DNA of 61,061 nt from Spirochaetia bacterium (GCA_900769325.1 CAAGGF010000050.1:1-61061); one strand, 5' to 3'; counted from the stretch's first letter, positions 1 to 7,614 are shown. Numbers and translations are program-made. Notes: a model not told the origin generated them from the sequence alone.

Positions 1-2075
1 GAAACTGTGATGTTGAAAAGTGAAGCATTTAAAAATTCCGGGTAGGCTTTTAAAATGTCGTTGAAAGAAAGTTGAAAAACGGATTCGTCGGTTGAAAAAG
101 CGTTTTTGTACCTTTTGCTTTTAAAAATTGCATCGACGGCTTTTGATGTCATCTGATTTTGTGCACTTGCGGAAAAAAGTCGTTTTTGAGTTTGAACTGA
201 ATAAACGATTCTGTCGACGGTGTACGGTAAAATTTCAGAGTCAATTAGCGAAGAAAACGATAATTCTATGATTTTTTCAAGTTCTTCCGGTTTTGTCTGG
301 ATTAAAATTGAAGAAAATGCCATGTCTGTTTTGCAGGAAACTTCTGGTCTTGATGCAATCTGTTTTTGCAGAAGATTTTTTTCAGCTTCAAGCCGGATAT
401 TCTCGCACAGTAGATTTACCATCACGGAATTGAAAAGTGCTTTGTTTTCGTGGGAAAGTTTTCCGCACTTTATGCCTAAAAGAAAAACTGCACAATCACT
501 GTCTTTATTTTCTTTGAAAGTCACTGGAATCGAATTTTTTAGCGTAAAAGACGATGTGTTTTTTTTGTTTTCAGATTCAAATTCCTTGAAAAAATCCTGT
601 GCCGATTTTTTATCTTTTGTTTCAAGCACTTTTTTTTCGTTTTGAATTTCTTCCAATGCATTTTTGTAGAGGCTGTTTGTGTACCAGGAGGCGTTTTTTA
701 AATTAATTTCTTCGTAGCCTGAATCAAGAAATTCTTTTTTGTATTTTTTGAAATTTTTCGAGTTTACAAGAACAAAAACAAAAGGTTCGGTGTTTTCATA
801 ATTTTCTTTTGCATTGGAAAAAGAGACTGAGTTTATTCTTTGCGTTTCGTTTAAAAATTCTTCTTTTAATGAAAGCGATTTTTTCTGTGATTCTGTAAAA
901 TCCTTGACCGCCCAAAATTGTGCAAGGTAATCCATAAAAGTTTCAGAATCAGAAAGAATTTTCCTGAAATCCTGAATTAAAGATGTTTTTGCGTTTTCAA
1001 ATTCATTTTCCGTTGCATGAGAAAAAGATGTTTTTGCGTAATCAAGAAAAATTTCTGACTGTGCACACGGATTTGTCCTTGAGTTTTGTGAGAGGGTTTG
1101 AAAAATTATTCTTGAAACCGAATTTTTGTGTGCACTTTCTGCATTAATGTATTCTGTTCCCGGAATTGCAAGTTTTTCGTCAAGAGAAACAGTGTTTTTA
1201 AAAGAAGAATTGTTATCGTTGAGCATTTTTGCAATTACATCACATTCAGTGAGGTTTGACATTTTGTACTGAACGATAATTTGCGAAAGTTCATTGGAAA
1301 AACGGCTGTCGTGGAGCACAAATTTTTTCTGCTGATTTCCCGCATCGATTTTAAAATCATCTTTTTCTTTTACATTTTCTCGGATTTGTGAAAAAATTTC
1401 TTTGCAGGCATTTAAGGCATTCTCTTTTTTTGCTGCTCCGCTTATAAAAATTCCTGTGTTTTTGCCGCCGAAGTGATTTTCACGGATTTTGTTCAGCATT
1501 GTCCTGACTTCCGCCACTTGTATTTTTGAAAAAATTGCAGGATAAACGCCTGAATCATGTTTCCATGGTGCTTCTGAAAAAACGCGCGAATCTATGCTTG
1601 AGTTTATAAAACCTTCAGGGCTTTGAACATACTGCATCACGGAAGTTTTCATTTGGGAAAGTTTTTCTCTTGTGTAAAAATCGGTCAAAGTTTTATCGAA
1701 AATCTGTTCTTTTAAAAGATAAAGTGCTTTTTCCAAAAAGAATGGTGAAGTTTCGGCTGAAAAACGCATAGAGTCAGAAGAACAGACTGAATTGAAATTT
1801 GAAAGGATTTTTTCTGAATCAGCATTTTTTATTTGAGATGTGAGAATTTCTAAAAGAAGTGAAAAAAATCCTGCTTCGTTCTTTTCTTGAGAAGAAAAAC
1901 CTGCTTTTATTGAAATTTCAATGCGAACATGCGGCATGGAAAAATCTTCGAGAACAAAAACTTCACATTCATTTTCCAGAGTATATTCGTTGAATTTTTC
2001 AAAAACCTGATTTTCTGCACGCACGGGAAAAATAAAAGCAAAAAAACAAAAAAGAAAGACAATAATTTTTTTCAT
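1..2075 (-). CDS. M16 (insulinase/pitrilysin)-like secreted protein, 3' end outside window, probably catalytically dead
   Basis: The frame is open from an ATG at 2075 to the left edge, so about 691 codons are visible and the C-terminus is missing. Residues 1-20 form a signal peptide (MKKIIVFLFC start, cleavage near PVRA). Residues about 30-80 match the first strand-helix unit of M16 peptidases (EVFVLEDFSMPHVRIEISIKAG). The zinc motif HxxEH that should follow near residues 70-75 is absent; GFFSLLLEIL stands there. A second M16-like repeat begins near residue 515 (LKNSIPVTFKENKD) and continues past residue 590. Two fused M16 modules are usual in the family, and M16 members without the metal site commonly serve as structural or regulatory partners. 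The protein is exported. No neighbour explains its role. The family call is by eye from the fold pattern. Confidence 0.7.
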   Translation of the reverse strand, partial: MKKIIVFLFCFFAFIFPVRAENQVFEKFNEYTLENECEVFVLEDFSMPHVRIEISIKAGFSSQEKNEAGFFSLLLEILTSQIKNADSEKILSNFNSVCSSDSMRFSAETSPFFLEKALYLLKEQIFDKTLTDFYTREKLSQMKTSVMQYVQSPEGFINSSIDSRVFSEAPWKHDSGVYPAIFSKIQVAEVRTMLNKIRENHFGGKNTGIFISGAAKKENALNACKEIFSQIRENVKEKDDFKIDAGNQQKKFVLHDSRFSNELSQIIVQYKMSNLTECDVIAKMLNDNNSSFKNTVSLDEKLAIPGTEYINAESAHKNSVSRIIFQTLSQNSRTNPCAQSEIFLDYAKTSFSHATENEFENAKTSLIQDFRKILSDSETFMDYLAQFWAVKDFTESQKKSLSLKEEFLNETQRINSVSFSNAKENYENTEPFVFVLVNSKNFKKYKKEFLDSGYEEINLKNASWYTNSLYKNALEEIQNEKKVLETKDKKSAQDFFKEFESENKKNTSSFTLKNSIPVTFKENKDSDCAVFLLGIKCGKLSHENKALFNSVMVNLLCENIRLEAEKNLLQKQIASRPEVSCKTDMAFSSILIQTKPEELEKIIELSFSSLIDSEILPYTVDRIVYSVQTQKRLFSASAQNQMTSKAVDAIFKSKRYKNAFSTDESVFQLSFNDILKAYPEFLNASLFNITV

Positions 2076-2244
2076 TTTAACATTGCGGAAAGTTCCAAGA
2101 ACTTCAATTTTTAGAGATATTGTAATTATAATTTAAAATTCCTTTCCTGAAAAGAATCTTTATTTCTTTGGTATTCCGATTTTGCATGAAAAATCTCATT
2201 TACAGTTCTTTGCACTCGGTTGGCTAAAAAACTATAAATGCTAT

Positions 2245-2273
2245 TTGACGAAAAGTATTATCAGTGCTATTAT
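2245..2273 (+). promoter_or_regulatory. Promoter of the orphan antisense-like RNA
   Basis: A -35 TTGACG at 2245-2250 and a -10 TATTAT at 2268-2273 are separated by exactly 17 bp. A transcript would start near 2280. The same arrangement precedes the homologous minus-strand RNA at 7530-7614. Confidence 0.75.
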
Positions 2274-2279
2274 ACAAAA

Positions 2280-2368
2280 AGAATGGAAGTGCCAGACTTT
2301 GTCGGTCGTCTCCACATTTTAGCAATAAAGCCGCCATGTGTGTCAAACTTGGGCGGCTTTACTTTTTA
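2280..2368 (+). ncRNA. Orphan copy of a type I antitoxin-like small RNA
   Basis: This segment of about 88 nt runs from a good promoter to a GC-rich hairpin with a short T tract. It matches the minus strand of 7530-7614 over its whole length: GGAAG-GCCA at the start, then GGTCGTCTCCACAT, then AAAGCCGCC...GGGCGGCTTT. In the other copy this RNA runs opposite to the 3' end of a small hydrophobic peptide gene. Here only the last codons of such a gene remain (minus strand, 2371-2403). The RNA is therefore an orphan antitoxin candidate that could act in trans on the other copy's message. That it is transcribed is inferred. Confidence 0.6.
2326..2366 (+). terminator. Hairpin ending the orphan small RNA
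   Basis: TAAAGCCGCC (2326-2335) pairs with GGCGGCTTTA (2352-2361), and ACTTTTT follows. The 16-nt loop differs from that of the homologous hairpin at 7532-7569, which matters if the loops recognise each other. Confidence 0.75.
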
Positions 2369-2370
2369 AC

Positions 2371-2403
2371 TCTTTCTATTTTTTATGTAAGAAAGGGCGT
2401 CAT
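2371..2403 (-). pseudogene. 3' remnant of a small hydrophobic toxin gene
   Basis: On the minus strand the codons just before the shared hairpin read ALSYIKNRKS and a stop. The intact peptide encoded at 7428-7526 ends VLSYLKNKNE and a stop at the same distance from its hairpin. DNA similarity is clear for about 45 bases (CTTTC-TAC-TAAAAAATA...AGTAAAGCCGCC). Upstream of this the frame runs into the hemerythrin promoter and gene, so the toxin start and ribosome site are gone. Confidence 0.55.
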
Positions 2404-2429
2404 TTAAAATGGCTTTTTTATTCTTTGCG

Positions 2430-2438
2430 TGGTATAAT
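2430..2438 (+). promoter_or_regulatory. Extended -10 promoter, leaderless start for the hemerythrin
   Basis: TGG-TATAAT (2430-2438) is an extended -10 element. The next six bases lead directly to the ATG at 2445, so the transcript would start at or beside the start codon. No Shine-Dalgarno sequence is present. Confidence 0.65.
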
Positions 2439-2444
2439 TTTTGT

Positions 2445-2894
2445 ATGGAAGATTTTAATTATGTAAAATGGGATGCCAAATTTGTAATTGGAATTGTCCC
2501 GATTGACGAACAGCATAAGAAACTTGTTGAATTGTGTAACGCCCTTCATGAAAAAGTTTGGACTGCAAGAAAAGATGATACTGACGAATGGAAAGTTCAA
2601 ACTGCCGTCACTTTAAAAGAATGTGTCAATTATGTTGCAACACATTTTTCTTATGAAGAAAAAATCATGAAAGCCGTGAATTATACAAATTATCCTGCAC
2701 ATAAAAAAAGGCATGATGAATTTACGCAAAAACTTCTGGATGTTTCATCAAATTTTAATAATCTTACTGTAAAAGAAGCTCTCGATTTTTCAAAATTTTT
2801 AATTGACTGGATTTTTGAACATATTTCCTACGAAGACCGCCTTTATGTAAAGCCCGTTCAGGAATATATGAAAAATTCTAAAATTCAAAAATAA
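2445..2894 (+). CDS. Bacteriohemerythrin
   Basis: A 149-residue four-helix di-iron protein that binds O2 reversibly; in anaerobes and microaerophiles this family is used to sense, carry or scavenge oxygen. All seven iron ligands of the bacterial family can be read: H24 (DEQHKK), H67 and E71 (HFSYE), H86 and H90 (PAHKKRH), H126 and D131 (HISYED). There is no extra signalling domain, so it is the stand-alone cytoplasmic form. An upstream ATG at 2409 would add 12 residues, but it lies inside the promoter, so 2445 is preferred. The gene appears monocistronic, with its own promoter and a strong hairpin after the stop. Confidence 0.92.
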   Translation: MEDFNYVKWDAKFVIGIVPIDEQHKKLVELCNALHEKVWTARKDDTDEWKVQTAVTLKECVNYVATHFSYEEKIMKAVNYTNYPAHKKRHDEFTQKLLDVSSNFNNLTVKEALDFSKFLIDWIFEHISYEDRLYVKPVQEYMKNSKIQK

Positions 2895-2912
2895 AATTTA
2901 ATTCTCAAATTG

Positions 2913-2968
2913 AATTCTTAAAAATTTTTTGGTAAATCTGATTCGGTTTACAAAAATTTTTAAGAATT
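2913..2968. terminator. Bidirectional terminator between convergent genes
   Basis: Arms at 2913-2936 and 2947-2968 form a long AT-rich stem (AATTCTTAAAAATTTTTTGG with CAAAAATTTTTAAGAATT, one small bulge) around a 10-nt loop. It serves both the hemerythrin gene (plus) and the lipoprotein gene (minus). Confidence 0.8.
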
Positions 2969-2982
2969 TTTTCTTAAGTGAT

Positions 2983-3462
2983 TTATTCTTCGATTTTTTT
3001 GATGTTAACACATGTTGTTACATCAACTTTAAGGCTTTCGCTTTTTACAGAATATTCAAATTTTATTGTCTTCTTGTCGCTCGTTACTAAAAAACCTTCA
3101 TCGCGTGTAATTTTTAAATCTGGAATTTCTGTTTCTTCCGGGGTGTTGTTTAACGAGTCTTCACCTTCTTCAAAAAATTCTGCAATTGAACTTGTAATTT
3201 CATCGCTTGTGCCTTCATATTCAGGAAGAGATGCAGTTTGATTGTTTGTGTCAAATTCGATTATTTCGCTTGTAAGCGTTTCTGTTCTTCCCGTTAAGTT
3301 GTCTTTTGCGGTTACTGAAAATTGCCATTTGCCGTTAAGCCATTGTGAAGAGAAATCATTCTCGGTTAAAAGTGAATAATTTTCTTTTTTGCTGCATGAT
3401 GAAAGTGCAAAAACTGATGCGATTAAAGCAAGGCTGAATAAAAATTTTGTAAGTTTTTTCAT
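2983..3462 (-). CDS. Small lipoprotein of unknown function
   Basis: 159 residues. The N-terminus is a lipoprotein signal with a positively charged start, a hydrophobic run and lipobox LSSC, giving acylation at Cys23. The mature part is acidic and holds a central strand-rich stretch (WQFSVTAKDNLTGRTETL) with no motif I recognise. AGAGGA lies before the ATG as ribosome site. It is probably exposed on the periplasmic side of the inner membrane or on the outer membrane. It sits just downstream of nnr on the same strand but has its own ribosome site and a 43-bp gap. Confidence 0.75.
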   Translation of the reverse strand: MKKLTKFLFSLALIASVFALSSCSKKENYSLLTENDFSSQWLNGKWQFSVTAKDNLTGRTETLTSEIIEFDTNNQTASLPEYEGTSDEITSSIAEFFEEGEDSLNNTPEETEIPDLKITRDEGFLVTSDKKTIKFEYSVKSESLKVDVTTCVNIKKIEE

Positions 3463-3505
3463 AAAATCCTCTATTTTAATATTTGTATTTTGGATTTGAA
3501 TTATA

Positions 3506-5065
3506 TTATTTAAACGAAAAATTTTCTACTAGCGTTATAAGTCGTTCCGGGGTGAGTGCAAAATTGTTTTTGATTTTTGATGAACAAATTGCGTGGCTAA
3601 GAGTTGCGTTCAGCATGCTTGAAAGATTGTCATAGCCTTGAGAAAGCAGGGCAGCTGTAAATCCACTTAAAACATCGCCGCTTCCTGCTTTTGAAAGTGA
3701 AGGTTTTCCTTCAGGGTTTACAAAAAGCCTGAAATTCCATGTGTTATTTGCGTCTTTGCAGAATGTTCCTGTCATCGAATTTGCGCCTTTTACATGAAGA
3801 ATTACATCCGGGAATTCCCGGCAGAAAATTTCCATTAATTCTGTTTTGAATTTTATGCAGTCTTCAACGGAGAATATGTCGCTGTTATTTTCTGAAGAAG
3901 TTTTTCTGATTTTTGCAATTTTTAAAAGCGAAGAAAATTCTTTTGGATGCGGCGTTAAAATTATTCCGTTCGGTCGGATTTTTAAAAGTTCTAGTATTTG
4001 CGGATAGTAAAAAATGTCTGCATCAAAAACGGCTTTTACTTTCGGGTGAGATTTTAAAAAATCAATGTATTTCTGCGGATTTCCATTGCGTCCGAAGCCA
4101 GGACCTAAAACGAGGCAGGAAACATTTTCCGGGATTTCTCTTGAGAGCATAAGGCTTAAAGGAATTTTAAATTTTGAGACCGAATTTTTATTTGATTCTG
4201 ATTCTACTAAAGTTACAAGACCGCAACCGAAACTTAGAGCGCTTGTTCCTGCCAGGGACGCAGCCCCGACTTTTTCTCCAAGAATTACTGCCGCGTGCCC
4301 GAAAGTTCCTTTGTGGACATTGTTTTTATTTCGTTCTGGAAGAATTAGGTCTGTTTTTTCAAGGAGTTTTATGTAAGATTCTTGATTTTCTTCGAATTTC
4401 TTTTGTGAAATTCCTAAATTTTCTGTGAAAATTGTTCCCGTGATGTCTTTTGCACTGTCGGTGTAAAATGCGAATTTTAAAGCACCCATAGAAACCGTGA
4501 TGTCGGCTTTGAAAGAATTTTTGCAAGTTTCTCCTTTTAGAGAAAGCCCTGAAGGTATGTCGCAGGCAATTTTAAAACATTCAAGGGAATTTATGTATTT
4601 AAAAAATTCTGAAAAATTATTTGAAAACTCTCCGTGAAAACCGCTCCCGAATACGCAGTCAACGATTACGGCATTTGTTTCTTTTAAAAGTGAATCGACG
4701 GAGTTTGTAAATTCTTCTTTTTGTGCGATAAAATCGTCGAGGATAAAAAGTTGTTCTGAAGTTGAAAGAAAGCGTTTTTTTTGAAGCACTGCAAGTTCGC
4801 TTGAAGTCGGTTTTACCTGAACTGTAAAAATTTTATAGTTTCCAGAAAGGCGTCTTGAAAGTGCATAGCCGTCTGCACCGTTGTTTCCTCCTCCGCATAG
4901 AATTATTACACAGGGAATTTTCTGCATTTTGGAGTTTGTAAAATAATTTTCGATGTGTTTTTCTAATGCTGCAGCTGCGTTTTCCATCATGATTTCTTCG
5001 GAAAGAAAATGATTTTTTCGATTTAAATCGTCTAAAATTCTTGTGTCGATGTATAAGTTTTTCAT
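3506..5065 (-). CDS. nnr: Bifunctional NAD(P)H-hydrate epimerase / ADP-dependent NAD(P)HX dehydratase
   Basis: Repairs the hydrated, dead-end forms of NADH and NADPH: the N-terminal YjeF domain epimerises R/S-NAD(P)HX and the C-terminal ribokinase-like domain dehydrates the S form using ADP. The length, 519 residues, fits the fused form. GGGNNGADG at residues 58-66 is the YjeF_N phosphate loop. KAGSGDVLSG at 459-468 is the kinase-fold anion-hole signature, with GSGD as the catalytic Asp region. LTPHPKEF lies in the middle of the dehydratase half. The gene reads as a single unit; on the minus strand an extended -10 (TGATATAAC) ends 8 bases before the ATG, so it may be nearly leaderless. Confidence 0.93.
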   Translation of the reverse strand: MKNLYIDTRILDDLNRKNHFLSEEIMMENAAAALEKHIENYFTNSKMQKIPCVIILCGGGNNGADGYALSRRLSGNYKIFTVQVKPTSSELAVLQKKRFLSTSEQLFILDDFIAQKEEFTNSVDSLLKETNAVIVDCVFGSGFHGEFSNNFSEFFKYINSLECFKIACDIPSGLSLKGETCKNSFKADITVSMGALKFAFYTDSAKDITGTIFTENLGISQKKFEENQESYIKLLEKTDLILPERNKNNVHKGTFGHAAVILGEKVGAASLAGTSALSFGCGLVTLVESESNKNSVSKFKIPLSLMLSREIPENVSCLVLGPGFGRNGNPQKYIDFLKSHPKVKAVFDADIFYYPQILELLKIRPNGIILTPHPKEFSSLLKIAKIRKTSSENNSDIFSVEDCIKFKTELMEIFCREFPDVILHVKGANSMTGTFCKDANNTWNFRLFVNPEGKPSLSKAGSGDVLSGFTAALLSQGYDNLSSMLNATLSHAICSSKIKNNFALTPERLITLVENFSFK

Positions 5066-5159
5066 AATATTCTGTTATATCAGTTTTTTTTGTAACTACT
5101 ACTTTATATTATGGTTATTTTAGTGTAAACTTCCAATATATTAAAGCGAATATTTCATG

Positions 5160-5205
5160 AGGCGGTCAGTTTTTCTCTCTCCTTTGCTGGCCGCCTTTTT
5201 ATTTT
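5160..5205 (+). terminator. Intrinsic terminator on the plus strand between two minus-strand genes
   Basis: AGGCGGTCAG (5160-5169) pairs with CTGGCCGCCT (5187-5196), and TTTTATTTT follows on the plus strand. The neighbours nnr and the dGTPase-like gene both read leftward, and on their strand no T tract follows the hairpin. It could be the end of a short unannotated plus-strand RNA from about 5110, or an imperfect end for the dGTPase message. Confidence 0.55.
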
Positions 5206-6496
5206 AAAACGAAATTATTTCTTCATAAACCTGAATTGCAAATGAATCTGTCATTCCCGATATAAACTCGATTACGCATTTTTGGAAAGAATCAAAATCT
5301 TCTATATTGAAAACTTTTTCCGTGTTGCATCTCATAGAATTTATTTTGTTCGTTCTGATTCTAAAGCCCTGTGCATCGATTCCTTTTGAAAGCAGCGGTC
5401 GGTAATGTCCGTATTTTACGAGCCATTCTTCAAAATTTTTCTGGAGAACCGGATAATACTGTAAAAACTGGCTGACCCGTCCTGATTGAACATACGGAAA
5501 GGAATTTATGAGCGTCGTGTAAATCGTTTTTATGATGTTTGTTGCATAAGTTGCAAATTCTTTCAGTCGCCAGTGATTGTAAATGTATGCGAAATTGAAT
5601 TTTTTTATTTCTTTGATGAATTTAAAATATTCGTCGCTGAAACACAGTCCTTTTTCCGGGGAACTTTGATTTATGAGGTCTACAATCAAATCGTTGATTA
5701 AAACTGTTGTATTGACCGCCCGACCGCTTCTGAACGCATGAGAATTTTTTCCGTTGAGGGTTGTCGTAACGATTTCCCTCATATTTCTGTAGGCACTCAT
5801 ATTTAAGATGTGATATTGCCGTGCATCTTCTATGTCGCGTCCAAGATATGCAATTTTATCTGCAATTTTAACGACGCACCCTTCCCATGTAAAAGGCTGA
5901 ATTATTCCGGGGCGTTTTATTGAATATAAATCTATCGCATCTTCGCGCGGTTTTATTCCCTGCTGGTCGATTTCTCCGCAGTGGCAGATTAATCCGTCGC
6001 GGACTGCATAAGTCAAGTTCAATGGCTGAAGAATGTTGTCGGGGTCGGGAAGCGTTTCGATGTAGTCGGCAAAGAAAAGGCTGTTCCGCTCGTGCCAGAA
6101 TTTTTTGGGTGCATTTTTGCCTTCTTTTTGTTCCATCAGCATATTCAGACAGTCTTCTCCGTGATGCCCGAAAGGTGCGTGCCCGATGTCGTGTCCTAAT
6201 GCGATTGCCTCGGAAAGCTGTTCGTTTAATCCGAGTGCTTTTGAAATCGTCTTTGCAACTGAAGCGACATGCATAACGTGTTCCATTCTCGTGCAGATAT
6301 GGTCGTTGTGCGGTGCAAAAAAAACTTGAGTTTTGTGTTTGAGCCTTCTGTATGCCTGACAGTGAAGAATTCTTGTGTAATCTCGTTCGAATTCTGTTCG
6401 GATATCGTTGCGTGAATACAAATCGATTTTTCGTTTTATGGCCTGATTCCATTTTGGAGAATTTTCGTCACATCTTACATCGAAAAACTGCTTCAT
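5204..6496 (-). CDS. Deoxyguanosinetriphosphate triphosphohydrolase-like HD protein
   Basis: Cleaves dNTPs to deoxynucleosides and triphosphate. The HD-domain metal ligands are visible: H73 in RMEHVMHV, H102-D103 in GHDIGHAPFGH, and a later Asp in KIADKIAYLGRDIEDA. The length, 430 residues, and the N-terminal RDYTRILHCQAYRRLKHKTQ block fit the dGTPase type 2 group rather than generic HD proteins. The ATG (6496) lies one base after the stop of the upstream membrane-protein gene (6498-7178), so translation is probably coupled. Which dNTP it prefers cannot be read from sequence. Confidence 0.88.
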   Translation of the reverse strand: MKQFFDVRCDENSPKWNQAIKRKIDLYSRNDIRTEFERDYTRILHCQAYRRLKHKTQVFFAPHNDHICTRMEHVMHVASVAKTISKALGLNEQLSEAIALGHDIGHAPFGHHGEDCLNMLMEQKEGKNAPKKFWHERNSLFFADYIETLPDPDNILQPLNLTYAVRDGLICHCGEIDQQGIKPREDAIDLYSIKRPGIIQPFTWEGCVVKIADKIAYLGRDIEDARQYHILNMSAYRNMREIVTTTLNGKNSHAFRSGRAVNTTVLINDLIVDLINQSSPEKGLCFSDEYFKFIKEIKKFNFAYIYNHWRLKEFATYATNIIKTIYTTLINSFPYVQSGRVSQFLQYYPVLQKNFEEWLVKYGHYRPLLSKGIDAQGFRIRTNKINSMRCNTEKVFNIEDFDSFQKCVIEFISGMTDSFAIQVYEEIISF

Positions 6497-6497
6497 T

Positions 6498-7178
6498 TTA
6501 GTATTCTCTCTTATCTGATGAATTTTTTAATATTTTATTCTGAAAAAAGTAAAAGAGTGAGGAAATAATCGTGTACAAGGTTAAAGAAGAAATAAGAGAA
6601 ATCATGAGCGGGGACGAAAACTGAATTTTATACGGCTCGAAAATATCTGAACAGAAACTGTCAATTCCGATTTTCATGACGACCTGCATTAAAAAAATCG
6701 TAATAAAGGCGGCGAGAAAGAAAAAAACTGTCATTGAAGAAACTTTAATTTTTGTGTTTGAAAATGTTTTGTTCAGAATTTTGTTTTTTAAAATTCCCGT
6801 CAAAATTAGCGTGAAAATTACTGGAATTACGAGTGCTGAATATTCTATAATTACGGCTTTTAAATGCGGTGCAATATCTAGAATTTCGTTTTCCTGGGCA
6901 TGGAGGTTTTTGTTCATTATAAGCCCGAAAATTTGAAGCACAAAAAAATAAGATTTAAACAAAAATCTAGGAATAAAGCAGAAGATTGCAGTTTTTATGT
7001 TCACGCAAGTTAAAATCAGAATTGGAAGAAGAATGAAAAATCCGTCTGTGTAATCAGTGTTAAAATCCGACATGAGACTTATCATTTCGTAAATTAAACT
7101 CAGTGCGACACAAATGCGGGTAATCCATTTTTTTTGAGTTTTCGTAAAATCAAGCGGAAAGTTTCCTAAATCGTTCAT
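6498..7178 (-). CDS. Multi-pass membrane protein of unknown function
   Basis: 226 residues with about five or six hydrophobic segments (for example WITRICVALSLIYEMISLM, FILLPILILTCVNIKTAIF, LVIPVIFTLILTGIL, VFFFLAAFITIFLMQVVM, LISSLTLYTIISSLFYFF). No catalytic motif is recognised. On the minus strand TATCAT lies six bases upstream of the ATG, with TTTATA 17 bp before it, so the start may be leaderless. Its stop and the ATG of the dGTPase-like gene are one base apart, forming a two-gene unit. Confidence 0.7.
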   Translation of the reverse strand: MNDLGNFPLDFTKTQKKWITRICVALSLIYEMISLMSDFNTDYTDGFFILLPILILTCVNIKTAIFCFIPRFLFKSYFFVLQIFGLIMNKNLHAQENEILDIAPHLKAVIIEYSALVIPVIFTLILTGILKNKILNKTFSNTKIKVSSMTVFFFLAAFITIFLMQVVMKIGIDSFCSDIFEPYKIQFSSPLMISLISSLTLYTIISSLFYFFQNKILKNSSDKREY

Positions 7179-7236
7179 TATTATATGATAAATGATTTTT
7201 TCTGAAATATAAAGGGGATTTTTTGTGCTTCAAATT

Positions 7237-7275
7237 ATTTTTACATTTTCTTTTCAATAAGCGGAACTTCGGCAC
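7237..7275 (-). pseudogene. Remnant of the 3' end of an XRE regulator gene
   Basis: Read on the minus strand, this stretch ends ...EVPLIEKKM and a stop. The intact XRE gene at 7667-7963 ends ...ELVPLIENFIEKKM and a stop. A run of 24 bases is identical (7237-7260 and 7663-7686). Upstream of about 12 codons the frame is closed. The two copies bracket the toxin/antisense element, so the segment looks like the product of tandem duplication and decay, or of insertion by recombination. Confidence 0.6.
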
Positions 7276-7309
7276 TAACTCAAAACTGGCAGACGATTCA
7301 TTTTAATAC

Positions 7310-7338
7310 TATACAAAAAATTGGATTAAGTTTATAAT
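7310..7338 (+). promoter_or_regulatory. Promoter of the small toxin message
   Basis: A -10 TATAAT at 7333-7338 with a weaker -35 TATACA at 7310-7315, spacing 17 bp. The transcript would begin near 7345, giving a leader of about 83 nt. Confidence 0.6.
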
Positions 7339-7427
7339 AAAATTATTGGAAAGACCTTAGTTTAGGCGGCGTCTCCCAGACTCAAAATTCGGCAATGTCC
7401 GAAAATATTTGAAAGGGAGGCTTGCTT

Positions 7428-7526
7428 ATGACATGTGAATTAGTTATTGCTGTTGTAACTTGCGTTGCTACAGTAATCAGCACTGTTATAGCAGTTCTTT
7501 CATACTTAAAAAATAAGAATGAGTAG
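7428..7526 (+). CDS. Small hydrophobic peptide, candidate type I toxin
   Basis: A 32-residue peptide: short polar start (MTCE), one membrane-spanning run of about 20 residues (LVIAVVTCVATVISTVIAVL), then a charged tail (YLKNKNE). This is the layout of Fst/Hol_Tox-type membrane toxins. GAAAGGGAGG at 7411-7420 is a strong ribosome site, 7 bases from the ATG. The leader has a small hairpin (TTCGG/CCGAA, 7389-7404) and a five-codon mini-ORF at 7395. The stop is followed at once by a bidirectional terminator shared with an opposing RNA. Toxicity is inferred from the architecture only. Confidence 0.65.
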   Translation: MTCELVIAVVTCVATVISTVIAVLSYLKNKNE

Positions 7527-7529
7527 AAA

Positions 7530-7614
7530 ATAAAAGCCGCCCTTAGTCTGACCACTTAGGCGGCTTTTTAAACCAAATATGTGGAGACGACCAAATAAAC
7601 TTTGGTCTTTCCTT
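7530..7614 (-). ncRNA. Antisense RNA, candidate type I antitoxin
   Basis: A minus-strand transcript of about 85 nt from the promoter at 7621-7649 to the shared hairpin. Its 3' half is the exact complement of the toxin message's 3' end. Its sequence is conserved in the second copy at 2280-2368, including GGTCGTCTCCACAT and the terminator stem, which supports a functional RNA rather than chance. Confidence 0.65.
7532..7569. terminator. Bidirectional terminator shared by toxin message and antisense RNA
   Basis: AAAAGCCGCC (7532-7541) and GGCGGCTTTTT (7559-7569) form the stem. A T tract follows on both strands (CTTTTT on plus, CTTTTATTTT on minus). The loop (TTAGTCTGACCACTT region) is fully complementary between the two RNAs and would be the natural first-contact site. 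Confidence 0.85.

Larger units (their letters stand above)
2076..2444. other. Intergenic region holding an antisense-RNA-like unit
   Basis: No protein gene is supported here. The left part (2076-2240) is AT-rich and probably holds the promoter of the minus-strand M16-like gene; a TATAAT-like box can be read on the minus strand near 2125-2135. The right part contains the promoter, RNA and terminator described in separate entries, then the remnant of a toxin reading frame on the minus strand, then the hemerythrin promoter. Confidence 0.6.

Noticed and set aside
220..645. 141-codon plus-strand frame near the left edge
   Set aside because: Antisense to the open M16-like frame, which has a signal peptide and family motifs.
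2409..2444. Upstream start of the hemerythrin gene at 2409
   Set aside because: It would place translation through the extended -10 promoter and adds 12 unconserved residues.
2418..2600. 60-codon minus-strand frame over the hemerythrin start, as a possible intact toxin
   Set aside because: It is in a different frame from the toxin remnant and lacks a hydrophobic membrane-toxin pattern.
5868..6452. 194-codon frame on the same strand inside the dGTPase-like gene
   Set aside because: It lies in another frame of a well-supported HD-domain gene and its arginine-rich translation is typical of a shadow.
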